Source: a bacterium
Lineage (GTDB): Bacteria > Patescibacteriota > Minisyncoccia > Minisyncoccales > CG1-02-41-26
Assembly (NCBI GenBank): GCA_018400675.1
Contig: JAGYMG010000036.1
Coordinates: 1-5,657, forward strand
Direction of reading: 5' to 3'
Length of the DNA stretch: 5,657 nucleotides
Position 1 is the stretch's first letter, and each line of letters opens with the position of its first letter. This document shows positions 1 through 5,657 of the stretch, one piece after another. The notes beneath the pieces are model-generated. The model was not told where the DNA came from. It ran no database searches and saw only the letters and a list, made by a program, of their open reading frames with translations. The translations under genes and the position numbers were made by a program.

Positions 1-1560
1 AGGCCGGAGGACAGAGAAAAAATAGCTTTTGAAACCGCCGGTTGGAGAGCCGAGTGGTTTGATTTTACCCAGAGAAGGACTGCTTTGATTGCTCAGGCAA
101 TCGCTGAATATATAATTAAAAACAGTAACCGCCTTAAAGCCAAGGGTTTAGCCAAAACTGTCGTAGTTGGCTATGATATGCGTTCTCCTCTTAAAAAACA
201 CGCCGAATTATCCGCTAAAATATTTGCCGCTAACCGGATAAAAGTTTTTTTCACCGACCGCCCCTTTTCTACTCCTTTAAATGTGTTTTCGATGTATTTA
301 ACTAAATCTATGGGTATGTTAAACTTTACCGCTTCTCATAACCCTTTATCCTACGGAGGGATAGAGTTTTTCGAAGGAGAGACTTTAGGCATTGCCCATG
401 ATAGGACAAGCGCCGAGATAATGGATAATATTGCCGAAATAAAAAAAGTTAGGATAGAGGCCGGATTAAACAGTGAATTTATCAATTATATTCAGGCGCC
501 GTTAGAAGAATACTTAAGCTATCTTGAAAAAGAGGTAGGAATAGATTTAGAATTTATCAAAAATTCAAAAATAAAGTTTGTATTCGACTGCTTGCACGGC
601 TCTTCTTTAATTGCAAAAGATTTATTTAAAACTTTAGGGTTGAGGCCTTATATGATTCACGCTGAGGAAAAAGAGGATTTTTCCGGACTTAAAAATTTAG
701 ATAGTTCCAGAGAGAACTTAGAAGAACTTTCAAAAACCGTAAGGGCAAAAAACGCAGCAGTAGGGTTGGCTACCGACGGCGACGGCGACCGGGCCGGGGT
801 AGTTTTAGACAATGGAAACTGGTTAAGCCCGAATGAGTTCTATGCTTTAATGCTTTACCAAATCTTTAAGGAAAAGAAGATAAAAAATCAGCTGAATATT
901 TTTGAAACAATAATTATAAAAAGTATTGTTTCAAGCCACCTGGCTTTTAAGGTAGCCGCTTATTTCGGTGTTCCCTGCGCTAATTTAATCGAAACTCATG
1001 TGGGTAATCGTTTTATCAACGAAAAGATAAATTATTTTGCCAAAGGAGGCAAAAGAGTATTGCTTGCTTTTGAAGAATCCGGCGGAGCGGTGCTTGAAGG
1101 AGCGCTCCCTTATAAAGACGGCATAGCGGCTGTTTTTAAAATGTTGGAAATTACCGCAAAAACTAATCGTTACCGCCGGTTAAGCGACCTATACCGGGAA
1201 ATGATTTCTAAGGTAGGTAAGATGCATCAAGGCAGAAAAAATATAAATCTAAAAACAAGCCAAGGGAAAGAGAAGGATGAATATAAAGGCAAAAACGGAA
1301 TAGTTATGCGGCAAATTTATCAGTTGGCCGCAAAACTAAAAGAGGAGATAAAGGAAAACGGTATTTCTCATTTGTGGTTTAGGCCTTATGGGGTAAAAAG
1401 AGTAAAAGAAGTAGATACTACCTGTGGCGTAAAGATAAAGTTAGCCGCTCATAACGGCTGGGTAGCGGTCAGGCCTTCGGGCACCGAGCCGCTTTTTAGG
1501 ATATACAGCGAATCCGAAGATGAGCTTCAGAAAAGGATAATTGAATTCTGGATGTTAGAG
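1..1560 (+). other. Domain: alpha-D-phosphohexomutase (phosphoglucomutase/phosphomannomutase)
   Basis: Residues 1-520 match the four-domain phosphohexomutase fold, which moves a phosphate between C1 and C6 of a hexose through a phosphoserine and a bisphosphate intermediate. Visible motifs are FETAGWR (10-16, usual form FGTSGWRG), the phosphoserine loop TASHNP (110-115, catalytic Ser112), the metal-binding loop DGDGDR (259-264), THVGNR (332-337), the sugar-specificity loop FEESGG (357-362) followed by a KDG triplet, and the phosphate-binding loop RPSGTEP (491-497). Length and motif spacing fit a complete enzyme of about 450-550 residues. One oddity is that the lysine normally found ten residues after the catalytic serine (Lys118 in Pseudomonas PMM/PGM) is Glu122 here. 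The sequence does not decide between glucose and mannose phosphate. The fold assignment is very secure; activity is less certain. Confidence 0.93.
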
Positions 1561-4500
1561 AAGATAAAACAGTTTGCCGGACGGAAAGAGGAGAAGGTGG
1601 TTGATTTGGTAATTAACGGCTCGGTTGATAAAGCAGTGGAATATTTTATTTCGTTGGCCGAAGAATTTGATGAGAAATTGGAAGCCGGTTTTTCCGCCGC
1701 CCTTTTTTCTAAGGCTTTTGATATGCTTTTGGTGGAAAGAACAGAAAAAAAAGAAGGCATAAAATTCTATTTTAAAGAAAATAAGGGAATGCTTTGGATA
1801 AGGCCCTGGGGAGTTATGTCGACGCTGCGTGTTCATATTGAATCCGAAACCGAAAAACAGATTAAGTTTCTTGAATTATGGGTCAAAGAAACAGTTAAAC
1901 AGCAGGGGTTGATAATTAAAAACGAGCATTCTTCTTCCTCTCTATTGAAAAAACATATAGATAAAAGAAGTGTTATCCTTGTTGATGATTATCAGGAAAA
2001 CATAGACAGATTAGCCAGAAAAATACTTCCCCACGATAAAGTTCTTACTGCTTTGAATATACTAATTAAGCATGAAAATATTTACCAAGTTAAAAAAATA
2101 ATAGTCGATTTTTGCGCTTATTTTAGTGAAGCTATATTGGAAGATGGAGTGTTGGCCTTAAACCTGGCTAGTCCGAATTGTTTGTCTGCCGGCCAGGTAC
2201 TTAAGGTTTTAGCAAGAGATTTATCCTGGGAATTCAGCAAACCTGTAAAAGAGGTAAGTTATGATTACCCTTATCTTTTATTTGGGAGCGATTCTATCAA
2301 GGATATAAATATTGTTATTCATCAGCGTTTAGCCGGTATGGGGGACCTGGTGTTTGTAGTTAATGCCGGCCAGCAGATTAAAAAAATTTTTCCCGATAAA
2401 AAAATAAGGCTTGTTTTTCATACCAGCGCAGATTTTCAGTTGGTCTGCCGGACAAAACTTTTAAAAGGCCTAGACTTTAAAAAATATTTTCAGAAAAGCG
2501 AAGGGTTGGAAATTATAGACGCTCAAAGCTATGGATTGGCAAAAGGAGTTGAGAGCAATGCTTGGGAAAAAGCAGAAGAAGATTTTATAGATTTTCAAGA
2601 TGCTTCTGTTTTGTATGTTTTAGGTGGAACCTTAGAGGAAATAAACAGAGACCCTTGGTTAAGAAGTTACGGCGGCAGGGCAAAAACCAAGCTATACATA
2701 TACGAGCTAGGGTTTTCCAGCAATTTAAAAGATCCTCTTTCCGCGGGAGAATTACATTTTGGGTTTGGTTCCCAAGAGGTGGGAATGCCCCCTGTATCGC
2801 CTAAAACTAAAAATATTTACCGTCGTAAATATCCCCGGGAAGATAAGAAGATACAAAGAGAGCGCCGGCGGATTATAAAGAAAATTCCCGGCTGGGAGAA
2901 GATTAAAAAAACCCTGGGGCAAAAAGAGTTAGAAACAACAATTGCTTCAGAGTGGGGATTTCTCTATGCTCACAGAACTTATGAGTTAGAGAATTATTTT
3001 AATATTTTTCAAGAGGCCAGAAAACAGGCCCCTGGCTATGCGGGTATAGATACTACTTTTTTTATTATGACCGGAAGAAGCGATCAAGGAGTTCACGAAA
3101 AAATAAGAGAGATAACAACAGAAAATGATTATAATTTTTTTACTTACGCTAATAATGATCAAGAATTGATGGTTCAAAGGAAGGCAAAAAATAATAATGT
3201 AACGGTGATAGTCGATAGTTCTGTTCCCAGGAAATTGTTTAGCGAATTTTTCCTCTATAGCGATGACTTGCCGACATTGGTAAGCGGCCAGGATAATCTT
3301 GCCAATATAATTTATCTTAACCTTTTATCCAGCGGCCGGCCTTTTTTTTGGGAGGTGCTTATTTTTCAGGTTACGGCTATGCTTGATATCTACAGTTATC
3401 TTAAAAATATCCTCGGCGAAGAAGATCAGAAGTTTCTTAAAGATCTTTGGAGCAGCGGGCAGCCGCTTTTTGAGCAGGCGGAGATGTTTTTTGCTCCCCG
3501 AAAGTACAGGGTATTTTTTAAAAAAATAGCGCAAGCTTTAAGCCGGCACAGGACTTTTTATGCACAAATTTATTATTCGATATTAGAACAAACTTATAGG
3601 CCTGATGAAAAACGGGAGAGGGCAGAAGAGATAATAAATGAAATTAAAAGCATCTCAGGCAGCAAAGACTACAGTTCTTCCAGCGGCGTAAAAAGAAATT
3701 ATAAAAAAACAGACCTTGTTTTCCGAGGCAACAGTAAAGACGTATTGAGCGCGGTAACCGGTAAGGCGATGGTATTTTTTCGGGAAGATATAGATATTAT
3801 TGCTAATAAACTTTATCCGGATGATGCTACCGGAGAAGAAAAGAAATTTATAATAGAAAAAGAGAAGGATTACTTTAAAAAAGTTTTTAAGAATTTTATA
3901 AAAAAATTAAAAAGCGCAAATGATGATTTTGGGTACTTTCATAATTATTTAAAGGAAATAACGGGAATAGAGCAGGAAGTAATTTCTGAGATAGAGAAAA
4001 CAGGCCTTAATTCAGAATCTGTATTTTTAAAAGTAGTCGATAAAGTCACAAAAGAACTAAAGAATAAAAAAAGCTTTAGAAATGAGATAAAAGTATCGGT
4101 ATTAAGCGAATTAAAAAATAAAATTTTAGATAGCTTTTCCCAGCGCCAGCAATTAATTAGCCATAGTGACAGCGAAAAAGATAAAAGGATTAAATTAAGG
4201 AGAGAAAAGAAAAATTTTGAGTTCGTAATAAATCAGTTTAAGGCTATATTGGCCAGCGGAGAAGAAACAAACCAACAACAAGAAATGGCTAAAAAATTGA
4301 TTATCATGTTGGATGATATTGAAGGCAAGGCAAATAAAGAGTTCGATAAAAACCCCCGCTTTATATATAAAATACTCGCCGATACAATAATGCCAATGGT
4401 TGCCCCTCTTAAGGAATCAGCCGATGAAAAATTTCGGGAGATAGGAAGTGAACTTGCGCTTTTGATTAATTATATAATTGAAAAACTTTCCCGGGGCTAC

Positions 4501-5657
4501 AGCCTAAAAATTGAAGATACAGTTCATGAGCGCAGGTTGGGGAGAGAACTTAGGAAAGCAGGAAAACTTTCCGTCATTCTGACAAAAGAAATAGAGAGAG
4601 AAGGTAACAGGTATCTGGCAAAATTTTTAAGTGATTTTAAAAATAGAGAGATAAACAGAATTGAACAGGAACTTCTTAGATTAGAATATATTTTATTTGA
4701 TTCGATATTCAGATATTTAAGTATTTTGGAAAAGAAAAAGGATAGCCGTCAAAAAGAAAGAGCCGAAAGATATTTTAAGTATTTAATTTTGAATGCGTTT
4801 GATAAGATAGAAAAAGAAAGTTTCGCCGGGGCTGAATCCAAAGAAGAAGATACAGTATTGTTTACCAAAGATATCTTAGACGGATTCACTCTTTCTAACC
4901 TGCTTCGCCAGTACCCGAAGATAAAAGCCATAGTATCTGAACGAGGCGGTTCCACCACTCATTGGATACTTTTGGCTACTGCCAGAAATATAGTCTGTGT
5001 TACTTCTCCGCGGGGAGAAAATGTTTCAAAAGATATATTCGATTTAGTAAAAGGGGGTGAAACTATATATGTTGACGGAGAAGAAGGCGAAATAATAGTG
5101 AATCCTTCGGCGAAGTCTCTGCGGGCAGCAGGCCGGCATAGCCGGCAACTCGATGAATTGGCCCAATTTTGCCTAAAAAGGGCTGAGGAAGAAGCGGTAA
5201 CTTTAGACGGAAAAAGGGTGCGTTTGTTTGCCAATATAGTAAATGACCAAGATTTAGAAAATGCCATCAAAAATGGAGCCGAAGGGATAGGGTTGGTAAG
5301 GACTGAATTTCTTTATTGCAACCATACTGTCCCTAGTGAAGAAGAGCTAAAAGATATCTTTCTTAAGTTATCCAATATGACCGATAAAAAATTGACTATA
5401 AGGCTTTTTGATAAACAGCCGGATAAAGATATGCCTTGCCTTTCTGAAAGCAAATATACAGGATGTCATTACTATTTTTATGACCAGCAGGGCCGGAAAA
5501 ATGCATTAAGCCAATTAAGAGCTTTATTAAGAGCTTACAGCGAGAGCTTTTATAAAAATATAAGGGTAATGGTTCCAATGATAGCGGGGAGCGAGGATTT
5601 GGATAATAGTTATAAATTGTTAGAAGAAGCGAAGCTGAATTTACTGCTGGAGAAAAG
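1..5657 (+). CDS. Giant multidomain fusion protein, partial at both ends: phosphohexomutase + GT-B-like domain + PTS Enzyme I-like module
   Basis: Frame 1 is open from the first to the last base: 1,885 codons with no stop, so neither the start nor the stop codon is in the window. Recognisable modules, in order, are an alpha-D-phosphohexomutase (residues 1-520), a degenerate repeat of its C-terminal segment (585-630), an unrecognised stretch (631-765), a glycosyltransferase-like region (766-1205) and a PtsI-like module (1250-1885). Short serine runs lie at 644-647 and 1225-1228, the second just before the Enzyme I module. Homology continues in the same frame across A8 and T8 homopolymers, which argues against a pseudogene or an artificial join. 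The mutase motif FETAGWR starts at residue 10, where a free-standing mutase would have its N terminus, so the start could lie just upstream, or more modules may precede it. By comparison with E. coli Enzyme I, about 175 residues of the barrel should follow the window. No signal peptide or obvious membrane segment is seen, so a cytoplasmic location is likely. The overall function is unknown. Confidence 0.93.
1423..1560 (+). repeat. Mutase domain IV segment, intact copy of an internal protein repeat
   Basis: Residues 475-520 form the end of mutase domain IV and include the phosphate-binding loop RPSGTEP (491-497) followed by FRIYSES. A gapless 46-residue match occurs exactly 110 residues downstream, at 585-630, with 15 identities by hand count. 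This copy keeps every canonical residue and is presumably the functional one. Confidence 0.55.
1753..1890 (+). repeat. Degenerate second copy of mutase domain IV segment
   Basis: Residues 585-630 align without gaps to the end of the mutase (475-520). Shared positions include the G-x-K start, Gly596, the Arg-Pro-x-Gly core (601-604), Arg610, the ESE triplet (614-616), Gln620, Glu625, Trp627 and Glu630. The loop reads RPWGVMS where the intact copy has RPSGTEP, so the Ser, Thr and Glu of the phosphate-binding loop are lost and binding is unlikely. It may be a relic of a domain duplication or a structural repeat recruited as a spacer. The roughly 65 residues between the copies (521-584) are partly helical in character and could be the diverged front part of the second domain IV. 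Identity is about one third, so a profile comparison is needed to exclude chance. Confidence 0.5.
1891..2295 (+). other. Unrecognised region between mutase and glycosyltransferase-like domain
   Basis: Residues 631-765 match no family I recognise. The stretch begins with a polar segment containing four serines (644-647), probably a flexible linker. It continues with a predicted beta-strand (about 657-662, hydrophobic and ending in two aspartates) and several amphipathic helices. It could be an N-terminal extension of the following domain or a small independent alpha/beta domain. No catalytic motif is visible. Confidence 0.4.
2296..3615 (+). other. Domain: GT-B-like glycosyltransferase (tentative)
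   Basis: Residues 766-1205 look like two Rossmann-type lobes. The first lobe opens with a hydrophobic strand and a Gly-Met-Gly-Asp turn (779-782), followed by a helix and the strand RLVFHT (803-808). This resembles the start of GT-B enzymes such as heptosyltransferases (GT9) and the arginine rhamnosyltransferase EarP (GT104). A very basic segment (941-970) joins the lobes. The second lobe starts near SEWGFLYAH (983-991) and ends in a segment with SDDLPTLVSGQD (1087-1098) and SGRPFFWEVL (1111-1120). This recalls the C-terminal nucleotide-sugar site of EarP-like enzymes, where a Gly-Glu-Asp is followed by a GRPFVWH-type motif. Here the glutamate position is glutamine. The similarity is by eye and remote. 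An alternative is another Rossmann-fold enzyme or a non-catalytic relative. Donor and acceptor are unknown. Confidence 0.4.
3673..3687 (+). other. Serine-glycine interdomain linker
   Basis: Four serines and a glycine (residues 1225-1229) sit in a polar, lysine-rich stretch between the helical end of the glycosyltransferase-like region and the first Enzyme I strand. A similar four-serine run occurs at residues 644-647, after the mutase repeat. Their placement suggests flexible joints between modules. Confidence 0.5.
3748..4860 (+). other. Domain: Enzyme I N-terminal helical (HPr-binding-like) domain with large insertion
   Basis: Residues 1250-1620 correspond to the front of PTS Enzyme I. TGKAMVFF (1253-1260) matches the FGKALLL strand of E. 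coli EI. The segment IEQEVISEIEKTGLNSES (1323-1340) and the helix after it match the EI helical subdomain around LEQEIIALIKDKHMTADA. The last EI helix before the swivelling domain is matched by 1583-1604 (RQKERAERYFKYLILNAF against [20 protein letters not shown]). In ordinary EI these parts are nearly contiguous. Here about 200 residues (about 1381-1580), charged and almost entirely helical or coiled-coil-like, are inserted. In EI this subdomain docks HPr, so the partner here may be different or absent. Confidence 0.65.
4141..4740 (+). other. Helical insertion inside the Enzyme I-like helical domain
   Basis: Residues 1381-1580 have no counterpart in canonical Enzyme I. They are rich in Lys, Glu, Arg and Leu/Ile with heptad-like spacing, suggesting a helical bundle or coiled coil. 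A polar, glutamine-rich break lies at 1421-1428. No known motif was recognised. Boundaries are approximate because they rest on hand alignment to E. coli EI. Confidence 0.45.
4852..5115 (+). other. Domain: phosphohistidine swivelling domain of a PEP-utilising enzyme (Enzyme I type)
   Basis: Residues 1618-1705 align with the E. coli EI phosphohistidine domain: VLFTKDI (1619-1625) with VILVAADL, IKAIVSERGGSTTHW (1641-1655) with the GGRTSH active-site loop, and the end IIVNPS (1698-1703) with VYVNPT. His1654 corresponds to EI His189, which takes phosphate from PEP and passes it to HPr. Differences from the consensus are that Arg after GG is Ser1651, the loop Ser is Thr1653, and the conserved MAR after the histidine reads LAT, so that Arg is Thr1660. 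The swivelling domain is clear. Phosphotransfer competence is plausible but unproven. Confidence 0.88.
5188..5657 (+). other. Domain: PEP-binding TIM barrel of Enzyme I type, truncated by window end
   Basis: Residues 1730-1885 match the front of the EI C-terminal barrel. VTLDGKRV (1733-1740) matches the ITLDG strand, NGAEGIGLVRTEFLY (1758-1772) matches NGAEGVGLYRTEFLF with PEP-binding Arg1767 (EI Arg296), LTIRLFDKQPDKDMP (1798-1812) matches VIVRTMDIGGDKELP with Arg1801 (EI Arg332), the helix SQLRALLRAY (1837-1846) matches DQLRAILRAS, and IRVMVPMI (1854-1861) matches LRIMFPMI. The IGGDK loop reads KQPDK here, and the GWR triplet reads GCH (1821-1823), replacing the usual third arginine. The metal-binding Glu and Asp and the catalytic Cys of EI lie beyond the window and cannot be judged. 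Within PEP-utilising enzymes, EI fits better than PEP synthase or pyruvate phosphate dikinase because of the domain order and the TLDG and RTEFL segments. Confidence 0.88.

Noticed and set aside
1369..1413. LWFRPYGV (residues 458-465) as a third copy of the mutase repeat, since it resembles LWIRPWGV at 598-605
   Set aside because: The match is short and lies just before the genuine domain IV segment. The longer gapless alignment pairs 475-520 with 585-630, so this is probably chance, though a profile search could revisit it.
1744..1755. A8 homopolymer as a possible programmed frameshift or sequencing error
   Set aside because: The same frame stays open, and the match to the mutase repeat begins immediately after it, so no shift is needed.
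1527..1836. Two overlapping minus-strand open frames opposite the mutase end
   Set aside because: They are Phe/Ser-rich translations of Lys/Glu-rich plus-strand codons with no family resemblance, and the plus-strand frame explains the sequence.
1966..2040. Response-regulator-like start (hydrophobic strand followed by two aspartates, residues 656-680)
   Set aside because: The phospho-acceptor Asp strand and the later Thr and Lys positions of a receiver domain are not found downstream, so the likeness is limited to one strand and helix.
2562..2804. Plus-strand 80-codon open frame in another frame
   Set aside because: It lies wholly inside the long frame, is arginine/phenylalanine-rich without motifs, and has no evident ribosome binding site.
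3340..3350. T8 homopolymer as a possible frameshift
   Set aside because: The reading frame and the RPFFWEVL segment continue coherently across it.
5132..5146. Inverted repeat of two GCCGGC palindromes separated by three bases, able to form a hairpin
   Set aside because: It is in the middle of conserved Enzyme I coding sequence, has no T-tract, and GGCCGG-type words recur through the gene as Gly/Ala/Arg codons.
4959..5270. Minus-strand open frame of about 103 codons
   Set aside because: It lies opposite the clearly homologous Enzyme I histidine and barrel region. Its translation has no recognisable motif, so it is a shadow of the plus-strand gene.

Overview
The whole window is one uninterrupted plus-strand reading frame (frame 1). 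It has 1,885 complete codons plus two bases, no in-frame stop, and is open at both ends. There is no intergenic DNA, RNA gene, promoter, terminator or mobile element. The window is an internal piece of one very large gene encoding a multi-enzyme fusion protein. Residue numbers below count from the first codon of the window.

Layout from N to C terminus: (1) residues about 1-520 are a nearly complete alpha-D-phosphohexomutase (phosphoglucomutase/phosphomannomutase) with all four signature motifs. (2) Residues 585-630 look like a degenerate second copy of the mutase's C-terminal phosphate-binding segment. (3) Residues about 631-765 are unrecognised. (4) Residues about 766-1205 resemble a two-lobed GT-B-type glycosyltransferase, a tentative call. 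(5) After a serine linker, residues about 1250-1885 are a PTS Enzyme I (PtsI)-like module: a helical domain carrying a large insertion, the phosphohistidine swivelling domain with its histidine, and the first part of the PEP-binding barrel. The window ends about two-thirds of the way through the Enzyme I homology.

Both recognisable enzymes keep their phospho-acceptor residue (Ser112 in the mutase, His1654 in the Enzyme I module). Both also carry substitutions at normally conserved active-site positions: Glu122 for the mutase lysine, and changes in two PEP-site loops of the Enzyme I module. The protein may therefore be an altered or partly non-catalytic relative of the two enzymes. Putting a hexose-phosphate mutase, a sugar-transferase-like domain and a PEP phosphotransferase on one chain suggests a carbohydrate-handling or regulatory megaprotein, but this is inference.

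The DNA is AT-rich, with frequent ATA (Ile), AGA/AGG (Arg) and AAA (Lys) codons and a purine-rich coding strand. Giant genes made of fused metabolic enzymes in such DNA are reminiscent of uncultivated bacteria such as Omnitrophota (Candidatus Omnitrophica). That assignment is a guess from architecture and composition, with no marker gene to confirm it.
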